This document shows, in pieces, positions 33,234 through 41,783 of a stretch of 47,325 nucleotides of DNA (the first letter of the stretch is position 1; the number at the start of each line of letters is the position of its first letter). The stretch is from Candidatus Terrybacteria bacterium RIFCSPHIGHO2_01_FULL_43_35. Lineage in GTDB: Bacteria; Patescibacteriota; Minisyncoccia; Terrybacterales; GWB1-40-14. The position numbers were made by a program, and so were the translations under genes. The stretch covers positions 1-47,325 of the forward strand of contig MHSR01000001.1 in NCBI GenBank assembly GCA_001822815.1, given 5' to 3'. Below the pieces are notes generated by a model that saw only the letters and a program-made list of their open reading frames with translations, was not told where the DNA came from and did no database searches.

Positions 33234-34370
33234 ATGAGAAATAAGCCTTTTATCCAAAAAACAATTGCAACTTTAACCCTTGTTTTAAGCGTCGCTACAG
33301 TATTTTTGGCTGTAAAATTTGTTTCGGCTTGGACCGGTCCTACGCAGCCACCTCCCGACGGCAATATTTCAGCTTTATTATCGGGCAGCGGAACTGTAAA
33401 TTACATACCAAAGTGGACAAGCCCTACTGCTTTGGGTAATTCGCTGATTTTTGACAATGGCACGAACGTCGGCATTGGGACGACGAGTCCACAATCAAAA
33501 CTCCACATTAACGATCCCGGCACGACATACAACGGAGAAGTCGGTGCGATAAGCGTCCGCCTTGGCAGCAATGAGGTCAAGCGCCTCTATATAGGCTGGG
33601 ACAACGCTCTCGATACTAACGGGGCTGCGTACTTGCAGTCCGTGCAGAGCGGCGTCGCGTATCGTTCACTGCTTTTTAATCCCTCTGGTGGCAACGTCGG
33701 CATTGGTACAACATCTCCAAGCGCTTTGTTAGATGTCGCAGATATCTATTCTGCTGGAGGAAGAAACCTTGAAATCGGCGATGATGTATTTTTAACCGAT
33801 GTTGATGCGGCCAATACATTAGGTATTTACGGGCAACAAAATAGCGCCATTGCAACATTGCATTTGGGTAGCGGCGGTGCCTCAATTTCAGGTTCTGGAA
33901 GTAATATCGGCATTGGGACTACAAGCCCCGGCACAAAACTTACGGTTTCCGGTGGAATAGATTCCGCTCTTGCGACTGCAAATTCCGGCTACATCATTTC
34001 TGGTAATCCGTCTGGCCAGCACATAACTATTGATGATAACGAGATTATGTCTAAAGCCACAGGCACCACCGGCGCTACTTTATATGTACAGAATGACGGA
34101 GGAACTACTACTTTCGGCGGCCCAATAAATATAGGCCGTAGTGTACCAACGGCTAGTTGCAGTGTTGCTGCCGGTGCTACGACAGCCTGTACTGCCTCCT
34201 GTGCAGCGGGTTATACGGTCACAGGCGGCGGTTTCTATAGTACAGGAGCAACTACCTTTGCAGTAGATAGCTACCCTAGTACAACGACTACCTGGAAAGT
34301 TGATTATAGAAATCCAGGCGGCTCTAGCATAACGGTGACAGTTTATGCTGTTTGTTATCAACTCATCTAA
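33234..34370 (+). CDS. Secreted surface protein with NVGIGTTSP repeats
   Basis: A 378-aa protein with a signal peptide (MRNKPFIQKTIATLTLVL..., hydrophobic to about residue 30, cleavage near VSA-W). Three copies of (N/S)(V/I)GIGTTSP lie at about 81-89, 155-163 and 224-232, and the spacing between them is similar. This motif is common in phage tail-fibre-like and Patescibacterial surface proteins. The C-terminal part has a Cys-rich segment (CSVAAGATTACTASCAAG) and a beta domain. A GC-rich block (about 33470-33670) inside the gene has a different codon style and may have been acquired. Binding target unknown. Confidence 0.8.
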   Translation: MRNKPFIQKTIATLTLVLSVATVFLAVKFVSAWTGPTQPPPDGNISALLSGSGTVNYIPKWTSPTALGNSLIFDNGTNVGIGTTSPQSKLHINDPGTTYNGEVGAISVRLGSNEVKRLYIGWDNALDTNGAAYLQSVQSGVAYRSLLFNPSGGNVGIGTTSPSALLDVADIYSAGGRNLEIGDDVFLTDVDAANTLGIYGQQNSAIATLHLGSGGASISGSGSNIGIGTTSPGTKLTVSGGIDSALATANSGYIISGNPSGQHITIDDNEIMSKATGTTGATLYVQNDGGTTTFGGPINIGRSVPTASCSVAAGATTACTASCAAGYTVTGGGFYSTGATTFAVDSYPSTTTTWKVDYRNPGGSSITVTVYAVCYQLI

Positions 34371-34390
34371 CTTATTAAATTTATAATTTC

Positions 34391-34418
34391 AAAACCCCGT
34401 TTTACGCGGGGTTTTTGT
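34391..34418 (+). terminator. Terminator after the GIGTTSP-repeat gene
   Basis: AAAACCCCG...CGGGGTTTTTG, 20 bases after the stop. Confidence 0.85.
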
Positions 34419-34421
34419 TTT

Positions 34422-34470
34422 CCAGCCCCAATTAAGAATTGGGGCTGGGCCTAAATTAGAGTATAATAAT
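34422..34470 (+). repeat. Terminator-promoter cassette, copy 1
   Basis: CCAGCCCCAATT-AAG-AATTGGGGCTGG hairpin (34422-34448), then TAAATTAGAGTATAATAAT (34452-34470), a good -10 region. The same hairpin plus the identical 19-base promoter segment recurs at 35000-35063. Confidence 0.75.
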
Positions 34471-34555
34471 TTACGAAGCTGTTGAAGTCAGATGTAGTTG
34501 TAAGAATATATAGTTGTGGTTATAATGCGTAAGTGAAATTTAAAGCGTAAAATCA

Positions 34556-34891
34556 ATGGACGAAAAATACATCAAGACAATCTTAATAGAACAACGTGAA
34601 GAATACCAGCGCTATATGGGCGCCTTGGTTGAGGATTTTACCTCTAAGATTCAATTGATTGCAGAAACGTTAAGAGGGATGCACGATCAGCTTATTGCGC
34701 TTCGCGATATGGTTGCCAAGAATACAAAGGACATTGAAACGCTGAGAAATATGGTTGCTCAAAATACCGAAGACATTGAAATCATTAAAGCCGATTTACA
34801 TATCATTAAAGACGATCTTAAAGAAAAAGTTGGCAGAGATGAATTTAAGGTACTTGAGCGACGGGTCGGAATGCTGGAGCAAAAATCCTAA
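34556..34891 (+). CDS. Coiled-coil protein, 111 aa
   Basis: MDEKYIKTILIEQREEYQRYMGALVEDF..., almost entirely helical. A repeated pattern LR(D/N)MVA(K/Q)NT(K/E)DIE occurs twice near residues 49-75, followed by IIKADLHIIKDDLKEKV. It has no membrane segment. Similar small coiled-coil proteins are frequent near Patescibacterial spacer repeats, often without known role. It is bounded by two copies of the same terminator-promoter cassette. A TATAAT box at 34521 gives a leader of about 25 bases. Confidence 0.75.
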   Translation: MDEKYIKTILIEQREEYQRYMGALVEDFTSKIQLIAETLRGMHDQLIALRDMVAKNTKDIETLRNMVAQNTEDIEIIKADLHIIKDDLKEKVGRDEFKVLERRVGMLEQKS

Positions 34892-34999
34892 CACCCCTTG
34901 CGGGAAGCCATTTGGGCGCCGGACTAATTTAAGTCAGACTTCAATAACTTCAACGGCCATTCAACAAAATAGGGCCGTTTTCGCCACGTTAGAAGTTTA

Positions 35000-35063
35000 C
35001 CCAGCCCCAATTCTTAATTGGGGCTGGGTTTTTGTTTAAGGCTTTAAATTAGAGTATAATAAT
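35000..35063 (+). repeat. Terminator-promoter cassette, copy 2
   Basis: CCCAGCCCCAATT-CTT-AATTGGGGCTGGG followed by TTTTTG, a strong terminator for the coiled-coil gene, then TAAATTAGAGTATAATAAT (35045-35063), which could drive the next gene. Confidence 0.8.
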
Positions 35064-35131
35064 AACGAAAAGTAAAAGCGCAAAAGGAAAAATAATGACC
35101 CAAAACTGAAAATTTCTAATTCCTACTTTTT

Positions 35132-37465
35132 ATGAAGGCCTTTTTATTATCTATTCCCAAAACAATTGCCAACAATATCAGCATAATTCTTGTTTTAGCC
35201 GCGGCGTTTTTTGTGCCGTTTTTCTTTTTGCCGTTTACGTCGGAGCAATTGGAGTTTAACAAGCAAGCCTTGGTTATCGTTTTAGCATTTACGGCCTTTT
35301 TGGCTCTTATCCTAAAGGCATTGTTTGTCGGCCAGATAAGCTTTAGAGGTTCTGTTGTAAATTCTTTAGCAGTTATATCATTTTTGGGTATTTTGGTTGC
35401 GGCAATTTTCTCGCAAGATACGCAAAAAAGCTTGTTTGGGTTCGGCTTTGGCGCGCATGAGGCCGCCTTTACCGCTTTAGGATTTCTTTTCCTTTATCTG
35501 GTCATCATTTCTTCTTTCACTAACCGTTCCAGTTTATTGCTTATCAGAATTTTGCTGTTGGCTGGTTTAGCCGCAGCCATAATGTTTTTTGTATTTGTAT
35601 CTGGTGTTTTTGGGAGCTTTGTAAGCCCTGATTTTTCAACCATAGGCAGCACAAGTTCTCAAGGCTTGTTTTTGTCAGCGGCTATGGCTTTGGCTCTTGG
35701 GGGCGCTATGCTTTGGCGAGGTTTTTGGAAGAAGATCTCTGTTGCCGCCGCCGTTTTTATATTCATAACCGCCGCGTTTGTATTCCAGCATTGGGTTTGG
35801 ATAGTTTTTTCTGCCGCGGCGTTATTCATGTTGGTTGTTTACCTCGTTATGTTCAAGAAACTCGCGGCCGATTTTTACTCCACGCTTATTTTGGCTTCGG
35901 CTACGGGCCTGGCAATAGGGTTAATATTTTTTCCTCCTCCAATAAGTTTATTGTATTCATCGGGTGAAATATCTCCATCATATTCGGCTAGTGCGGATAT
36001 TGCCGTTTCTTCCTTGGTGAACAAGCCGCTTTTTGGATTCGGTCCAGGAAACTGGGATATGACATATAATCTTTATTTTCCTTCGGATGTGAACAACGGC
36101 AATTTTTGGAACGTCAGTTTTGCTCAATCCGGCTCAAAAATGTTGACTATACCCGCGATCGGCGGATTAACCGGTTTGGTTAGTTGGATCATATTCGTTG
36201 GCGCAACAGTTTTGCTGGGTTTGCAAAAACTGGCCATTTTACCTTCCGCAGTGCGTTTTAGCGGTCTCAAGAACATGATGGTTGCCTTGCGTCAAAAGTT
36301 CTTTGAAGAAAAAAGTGATGCATCGGCTTACGATTATGATATCAGCCACGTAATTTTCCCGGCATTTTTTGCCTGGCTTGTTTTGGCGTTGGGCCAGTTG
36401 TTTCTGGGCTCAAATATGACGCTGGAAACATTTTTTTGGCTTTTGAGCGGGCTTCTTGTCGCCGCATCCAAAAAACAAGCGCGTCACACCCAAATTGATC
36501 CGTCCGATGACAACGGTGAATTATCGTTTATAAAATTCCCGCGTAAATCGCTGGCTTTTCAGTTTTTGACTGTTTCGGCAATAATCCTTTTGATAGGAAT
36601 TTTGGCTAGTGGGATATTTTTTGGAAGGCGCTATAAAGCATCACTGGATTTTTATCGCGGCAACATTGAGTTTAATCAAGGGAAGTATGCGCAAGCCGCC
36701 AAGTTTTTTCAGTCGGCGGCTGCACTTGAGCCCGTTGGCTCGCTTTACTTGCGAGCGATTAGTGATGCGGCCGTAAATTTCATTACCGCAGAAATTTCGT
36801 CCGTTTCTGTTTCAGAAACAAAGTTATCGCAGCTATTCGATTATGCATCCGTAGCATCTGATGCTGTAGATAAGGCCGTGCTTTTAGAACCCAACCAAGT
36901 TGATAATTGGGCCCAAAGCGGCCGTGTTTATAAATCCTTAGCCAGTTTATTAAATGTAGGTGGCGCCAGAGAAAAATCCAAGGCTTCTTGGGATAAAGCC
37001 ATTACACTCGCGCCAAAAAATCCTCAATTGGTTACAGAGTTGGGAAAACTGCAATATGATCTTTGGGTAGCCAGTACTGGCAATAATTTATCCCCTGACA
37101 GTGAAAACTATTTTGCGCAGGCTCAAGGCTCTTTTTTAAAAGCTATTGATTTGAAGAAGAATTATGTGCCTGCGCATTTTAATCTTGGATTTCTGTATTA
37201 CCAGAGCGGCAAAATTCAGGAAGCGCAGAACGAATTTTCCATAGTGATTTACTTAGATCCAGCCAATGTACAAGCATTGACCCTTGCCGCCCTTATTCTT
37301 GATGATCGTGGTGATAAGGCCGGGGCTATCGCACATTTCCAAAGGATTCACAGATTAAGACCTAACGATACAGCCATCAATCAAGTTCTTGAAAATCTTC
37401 GTGCCGGAAAATCTGCCAGAGAAGGGCTGTCTGATTTTGGCTTAGTAATTCCATTGTATCCATGA
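35132..37465 (+). CDS. O-antigen ligase-like membrane protein with TPR tail
   Basis: A 777-aa protein with about eleven membrane helices (about 10-430, with one near 470-490), followed by a soluble C-terminal TPR region (about 505-765; e.g. YVPAHFNLGFLYYQSGKIQEAQNEFSIVIYLDP). The layout is that of Wzy_C ligases and pilin O-glycosyltransferases with TPR extensions. The region NKPLFGFGPGNWDM fits the family, but the catalytic His expected soon after (AHN-like) is not seen; FAQSGSKML stands there. It may be a variant or inactive ligase. The pilus neighbourhood suggests surface or pilin glycosylation, which is inference. Confidence 0.78.
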   Translation: MKAFLLSIPKTIANNISIILVLAAAFFVPFFFLPFTSEQLEFNKQALVIVLAFTAFLALILKALFVGQISFRGSVVNSLAVISFLGILVAAIFSQDTQKSLFGFGFGAHEAAFTALGFLFLYLVIISSFTNRSSLLLIRILLLAGLAAAIMFFVFVSGVFGSFVSPDFSTIGSTSSQGLFLSAAMALALGGAMLWRGFWKKISVAAAVFIFITAAFVFQHWVWIVFSAAALFMLVVYLVMFKKLAADFYSTLILASATGLAIGLIFFPPPISLLYSSGEISPSYSASADIAVSSLVNKPLFGFGPGNWDMTYNLYFPSDVNNGNFWNVSFAQSGSKMLTIPAIGGLTGLVSWIIFVGATVLLGLQKLAILPSAVRFSGLKNMMVALRQKFFEEKSDASAYDYDISHVIFPAFFAWLVLALGQLFLGSNMTLETFFWLLSGLLVAASKKQARHTQIDPSDDNGELSFIKFPRKSLAFQFLTVSAIILLIGILASGIFFGRRYKASLDFYRGNIEFNQGKYAQAAKFFQSAAALEPVGSLYLRAISDAAVNFITAEISSVSVSETKLSQLFDYASVASDAVDKAVLLEPNQVDNWAQSGRVYKSLASLLNVGGAREKSKASWDKAITLAPKNPQLVTELGKLQYDLWVASTGNNLSPDSENYFAQAQGSFLKAIDLKKNYVPAHFNLGFLYYQSGKIQEAQNEFSIVIYLDPANVQALTLAALILDDRGDKAGAIAHFQRIHRLRPNDTAINQVLENLRAGKSAREGLSDFGLVIPLYP

Positions 37466-37511
37466 AATAATTAATCACGGTCTAAATAAATTCAACAATA
37501 GAATTTTTTTG

Positions 37512-38138
37512 ATGATTATGATGCCAAATTATAATCCGTCAGCCGGCGGACCAAATCACCACCCCAAAGCCAAGGCCTTTTCGGTGATGGAAGTAATTAT
37601 TGCTATAACAATTGTGGGCTTGGTATCTTCGGCGTGCTTGTCGCTATTGGCCACCTCTTTCCGTATCAATAGGAACATTAGAAATTCTCTGGTGGCTTCT
37701 GGACTCGCCCAGGAAGGCATTGAATTTGTGCGCTCACTAAGAGATAGCAATTGGCTTGCCGGTAAAACTGCTGACGGTACAACCTGTACTTTAGGGACAA
37801 CGCAGTGGCGAGAAAATTTGTGTCAAGGCGTTTATGTTATGGATTACACGGATACTATTCTGCAAAACGACAGTTCGCTTCTATACCGAAGTACGGCCGC
37901 GGCCACCCAGGGTTTTTATGTGCGGACTTCGACCGACAACATGGCTACGCCATTCCGTCGCGAAATCACTATAAGCAATTCTGCCGACGACGGAAGCACT
38001 GTGCAATACGAACCAAATATTGAATTTGTTGTTTCGGTTCGTGTTTACTGGTGTCGTCAAGGCAATCAGCCATGCCCCGCTTCCGACGAAAACGTCTTAT
38101 ATGTTGAAGAAAAATTTAGGAATTGGTTGGGGTCATAA
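37512..38138 (+). CDS. Minor pilin, PilV-like
   Basis: A 208-aa prepilin. The processing site is A|F (KAKAFSVMEVIIAITIVGLVSS), with alanine at -1 instead of glycine; Glu5 is kept. The ectodomain contains four cysteines (TTCTLG, ENLCQG, YWCRQGNQPC). It is the first of three adjacent minor pilin genes, in the PilV/GspI position. Several closely spaced ATGs (37512-37521) make the exact start uncertain. Confidence 0.85.
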   Translation: MIMMPNYNPSAGGPNHHPKAKAFSVMEVIIAITIVGLVSSACLSLLATSFRINRNIRNSLVASGLAQEGIEFVRSLRDSNWLAGKTADGTTCTLGTTQWRENLCQGVYVMDYTDTILQNDSSLLYRSTAAATQGFYVRTSTDNMATPFRREITISNSADDGSTVQYEPNIEFVVSVRVYWCRQGNQPCPASDENVLYVEEKFRNWLGS

Positions 38139-38160
38139 AATGTTAATTATGTTTTAAATC

Positions 38161-38775
38161 ATGGTATTCAAAAACAATAAAAACCTATTATCCGGTTCAG
38201 AAGGATTTTCGGTTATGGAAACCGTTGTGGCTATTTTTATATTTTCTATGGTTATTCTTGTTGCCAGCGGCACTCTTATGTCGGTAATACGCAACCAGAG
38301 GTCAGCCCTAAAAGACCAAGAGCTTATGGATAGCATGCGTGGCGCTCGAGAAATAATCAGCAAGGCGGTGCGTGTTGGTTATGATTACACAGTTCCGGAT
38401 TCGCCACTTAATACCAATATTACATTCAATCATCCGGCGAAATTGGGACTTGCCGATTGCCCAGGAACACCGCCGTGTCCAGTCAGGTATTATCTCCAAG
38501 ACACTAACGATATGGGTACGATTTATGAACAGAATTGTCCAGATGGTTGCCCGGGAGTTGTTGGCTGTGATTTAGTCGTTGGAACTCCGGGTTGCTCTAT
38601 TCCCATTACTTCTGAACAGATAGATGTTACCAAACTTCAATTTATCACTGTAGGCTACGGAGTTGCTGATCAAGTACAATCGCGCGTCATGATGTATATG
38701 GAGGCATCTTCGGCCGACGGTACAAAAACAATTGCTACTCAGACAATGTTATCTCAGCGAGCCCTGGATTTGTAG
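38161..38775 (+). CDS. Minor pilin, PilW/GspJ-like
   Basis: A 204-aa prepilin: leader to G15, then FSVMETVVAIFIFSMVILVASG with Glu5. A helical neck (LKDQELMDSMRGAREIISKAVRVG) is typical for PilW/GspJ. The ectodomain is cysteine-rich (CPGTPPCPV; CPDGCPGVVGC). It lies 22 bases after the PilV-like gene and 20 before the PilX-like start. Confidence 0.85.
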   Translation: MVFKNNKNLLSGSEGFSVMETVVAIFIFSMVILVASGTLMSVIRNQRSALKDQELMDSMRGAREIISKAVRVGYDYTVPDSPLNTNITFNHPAKLGLADCPGTPPCPVRYYLQDTNDMGTIYEQNCPDGCPGVVGCDLVVGTPGCSIPITSEQIDVTKLQFITVGYGVADQVQSRVMMYMEASSADGTKTIATQTMLSQRALDL

Positions 38776-38795
38776 GCGTATTGCCTTTAAATTTT

Positions 38796-39179
38796 ATGCA
38801 ATCTAAAATAATTAATTCGAGCAATAAAAGCTATTTGCGGCGCGATAAAGGTTATTCCCTGGCTATAGTTATTATTTTGATGAGCGTGGCTTTAAGTTCC
38901 GTGTTGGCCGTTGCCGCGATTTTTTTGCGAGAGTATCGCCTGAATACCGACATTAAATTTTCCACGCAAGCGTTCTATGCCGCCGAAACCGGCGTTGAAC
39001 GTTTTGCTTGGGAATATAGGCGCAATAATTTAGTTGGTTCAGGTCAATATTCTTGTACAAGCGGATGTCTGGGTAATAACACTACCTATGTAGTCACTTA
39101 CGATTTTGTCTCCAGTGCGTATGTTGAATCTGTGGGTACCGCCAACCAGACCAAAAGAGCCGTGCGGGTCAGTTTTTAG
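38796..39179 (+). CDS. Minor pilin, PilX/GspK-like, lacking Glu5
   Basis: A 127-aa protein with the leader end KG|YSLAIVIILMSVALSSVLAV and the PilX/GspK hallmark AFYAAETGVERFAWEYR. Mature position 5 is Ile/Ala instead of Glu, as in GspK-type tip pilins that cap the fibre. It is much shorter than classical PilX or GspK, with one small disulfide loop (CTSGC). The ATG at 38796 is chosen over a TTG at 38781. Confidence 0.85.
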   Translation: MQSKIINSSNKSYLRRDKGYSLAIVIILMSVALSSVLAVAAIFLREYRLNTDIKFSTQAFYAAETGVERFAWEYRRNNLVGSGQYSCTSGCLGNNTTYVVTYDFVSSAYVESVGTANQTKRAVRVSF

Positions 39180-39205
39180 TTTTGCCCATCTGATTTTATT
39201 AGTTA

Positions 39206-41296
39206 ATGCACAAATTTGATATTGTGACTAACTCGAACGAAAAAAAGAATGCGGCGGGACGTATTGTAAAATTACGCAAAGAAATAGAAAGGCACCGGTA
39301 TCTTTATCATGTGCTGGATAAGCCAGAGATATCTGACGCGGCTCTGGACTCTTTGAAGCACGAGCTTGAACAATTGGAATTTACGTATCCGGAATTAATA
39401 ACGCCGGATTCTCCAACACAGCGTATAGGGGGCAAGGCTAGAAAGGAATTTTCAAAAGTTCGGCACGAGAGAGCCATGCTTTCTTTTAATGACGCTTTTT
39501 CTCAAGAAGAAATACTAGCCTGGGTTAAGCGTAACGAGGATTTTTTAGAGAGTCGTGTATTGGGTGGCTGGTATGGTGAACTGAAAATAGATGGATTGGC
39601 AGTCTCGCTGGTTTATCGGGACGGCATTTTGGTTTCTGGCTCAACGCGAGGAGACGGAATAATAGGGGAGGATGTCACTGCTAATTTAAGGACCATAGAG
39701 GCTTTACCCATGAAGTTAAGGGATAGTACTGTTATTGCTAGAGATTTAGAAAAGGCGGGTTTCCTGCAGGCTTCAAAATTGCTTAAACAAGGATGGCCGC
39801 GTGAAATAGAGGTTCGAGGGGAGGTTTTTATGAATACAGCTGATTTTGTCCTATTAAATAAGGCACAGAAGAAAGCCGGACTTTCGCCATACGCCAATCC
39901 GCGCAATGTCGCGGCAGGTTCAGTAAGACAGCTTGACCCAGCAATTACTGCTTCGCGTCGGCTTGATTCATTCGCTTATGATTTAATAAATGATTTTGGG
40001 CAGCGTACTCATGAAGAAGCTCATGCCATTCTTAAAATTTTAGGGTTCAAAACAAACACCCACAATAAGTTTTGTGCAAGCATTGAAGATGTTTTTGATT
40101 TTCATCATAAAAAGGCTACTTTGAGAGAAGGGCTTCCTTATGAGATAGACGGCATAGTTGTTATAGTTAACGATAATTCTTTATTTACAAAGTTGGGTGT
40201 AATAGGCAAAGCGCCGCGAGGTGCCGTCGCTTATAAATTTGCCTTGAAAGAAGCCGAAACAATTGTTGAAAATATAAAGGTTCAAGTGGGCAGGACTGGC
40301 GCCTTGACGCCCGTTGCTACCCTGAAGCCGGTTGAGATAGGCGGTGTCACTATACGTCATGCCAGTTTGCATAATGCTGATGAGATAGAGCGCCTGGGTC
40401 TGCGGATAAAAGATACCGTGATAGTCGCCAGAGCCGGTGATGTAATACCTAAAGTGTTGCGGGTTCTGCCGTCTTTGAGGCCCAAGAATGCTGTAAAATT
40501 CACCATGCCTTCAAAATGTCCTTCCTGCGGGAGCAAGGTGGAAAAACTTTCGGGTGATGTCATATTGCGCTGTAAAAATAAAAAATGTCCGTCTCGTAAC
40601 CGCGAATGGCTTTATCACTTCACATCGCGCGCCGCATTTGATATCGTGGGTCTTGGACCAAAGATTCTTAACCGCTTATTAGATGAGGGATTGATAGAAG
40701 ACGCCGCTGACATTTTCAGTTTAAAGCCACAAGATTTGTCGCAATTATTCAGGTTCGGCGATAAATCCGCTAAGAACATATGCGATTCTATCGCGAAACG
40801 CAAGATAATTCCGCTTGAGAAATTCATTTATGCGCTTGGTATACCCAATGTTGGTGAGGAAACGGCTATAGTTTTAGCTCAAAAATACGGCAGTTTGGAT
40901 AAAATTATCAAGGCAACTAATGAATCTCTGGATGATATAGAAGATATCGGTAGCCTCACGGCCCAAAGTATAGCCACTTGGTTCGTAAATAAGAATAACA
41001 GTGCATTAATTAAGAAATTCAAAAAAGCGGGGATTGTTGTATTGCCGCATAAAAAAGAGTTAGCGGGAAGCGTGCTGGCTGGCAAGACTTTTGTTTTGAC
41101 CGGCAGCTTGGCCTTGTTGACCAGAGATGAAGCCAAGGCTAAGATCAGGCATGTTGGCGGCACAATTTCCGAAAGCGTAAGCTCAAATACGAATTTTGTT
41201 GTGGTCGGCAGTGAGCCGGGGGAGAAGTATGAGAAAGCCAAGAAGTTGGGGATTAAAACAATAAACGAAGAAGAGTTTATAAAAATGTTACAATAA
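39206..41296 (+). CDS. ligA: NAD-dependent DNA ligase LigA
   Basis: A 696-aa replicative DNA ligase. The adenylation motif is ELKIDG with K127 as nucleophile, followed by STRGDGIIGEDVT. The zinc finger is CPSC...CKNKKC, then helix-hairpin-helix repeats (GIPNVGEETA; IEDIGSLTAQSI) and a C-terminal BRCT domain (GKTFVLTGSL...). The length is normal. It seals nicks with NAD as cofactor. It follows the minor pilins with a 26-base gap and may share their transcript. Confidence 0.97.
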   Translation: MHKFDIVTNSNEKKNAAGRIVKLRKEIERHRYLYHVLDKPEISDAALDSLKHELEQLEFTYPELITPDSPTQRIGGKARKEFSKVRHERAMLSFNDAFSQEEILAWVKRNEDFLESRVLGGWYGELKIDGLAVSLVYRDGILVSGSTRGDGIIGEDVTANLRTIEALPMKLRDSTVIARDLEKAGFLQASKLLKQGWPREIEVRGEVFMNTADFVLLNKAQKKAGLSPYANPRNVAAGSVRQLDPAITASRRLDSFAYDLINDFGQRTHEEAHAILKILGFKTNTHNKFCASIEDVFDFHHKKATLREGLPYEIDGIVVIVNDNSLFTKLGVIGKAPRGAVAYKFALKEAETIVENIKVQVGRTGALTPVATLKPVEIGGVTIRHASLHNADEIERLGLRIKDTVIVARAGDVIPKVLRVLPSLRPKNAVKFTMPSKCPSCGSKVEKLSGDVILRCKNKKCPSRNREWLYHFTSRAAFDIVGLGPKILNRLLDEGLIEDAADIFSLKPQDLSQLFRFGDKSAKNICDSIAKRKIIPLEKFIYALGIPNVGEETAIVLAQKYGSLDKIIKATNESLDDIEDIGSLTAQSIATWFVNKNNSALIKKFKKAGIVVLPHKKELAGSVLAGKTFVLTGSLALLTRDEAKAKIRHVGGTISESVSSNTNFVVVGSEPGEKYEKAKKLGIKTINEEEFIKMLQ

Positions 41297-41319
41297 CCCT
41301 AAAACCTAAAATCTCAATC

Positions 41320-41619
41320 ATGATTTCTAAGGAACAAGTTTTAAAAAGTGCTGGCCTGGCTAAGATCAAATTAACCCAAGCCGAAGAGGACAAATTTTCA
41401 AAAGAATTGTCAGGGATTATCGCGTATGTGGATGAGCTAAAAAAGGTGGACACGCGCGGCGTTGAGCCGGTGGCTCACGCAATAGGCCTTGAAGACGCGT
41501 TTCGTAAAGACAGCAAAGAACCAAATATTCATATACCGCAAGGTCGAGAATTACTAAATCAAGCGCCTAAAACTAAGGATGGATATGTAGTTGTGCCAAG
41601 AATTTTAGCCGATCTTTAG
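41320..41619 (+). CDS. gatC: Glu/Asp-tRNA amidotransferase subunit GatC
   Basis: A 99-aa GatC with the usual helical N-terminus (VLKSAGLAKIKLTQAEEDKFSKELSGII), middle (GVEPVAHAIGL) and C-terminal DGYVVVPRIL. It wraps GatA and GatB in the GatCAB enzyme that makes Gln-tRNA-Gln (and Asn-tRNA-Asn). It lies 24 bases after ligA. GatB is not in this window. Confidence 0.95.
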   Translation: MISKEQVLKSAGLAKIKLTQAEEDKFSKELSGIIAYVDELKKVDTRGVEPVAHAIGLEDAFRKDSKEPNIHIPQGRELLNQAPKTKDGYVVVPRILADL

Positions 41620-41649
41620 TTAGTATTTAAGTTAATTGGAAAGTTATGG

Positions 41650-41783
41650 ATCCCGTTAGAAGTCTTTGGCATAAAAATTTCTTGGAAATTTTTATACAAG
41701 AAAATAACGGGGCATTAATCAAAAGTCTGTACAAGCTTATAAATTAGCCATAATTAAGAGTTAATACAGACTTCTAACGGAAT
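41650..41783 (+). promoter_or_regulatory. CCCGTTAG element F: leader of gatA
   Basis: ATCCCGTTAGAAGTCT (41650-41665) pairs with AGACTTCTAACGGAAT (41768-41783), with one mismatch. The last AT is the start of the gatA ATG. The interior holds ATAAAAATTT / AAATTTTTAT, a copy of TAACGGGG at 41706-41713 that can capture the left arm, and AAGTCTGTA / TACAGACTT that can capture the right arm. The two states exclude each other. Confidence 0.72.
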
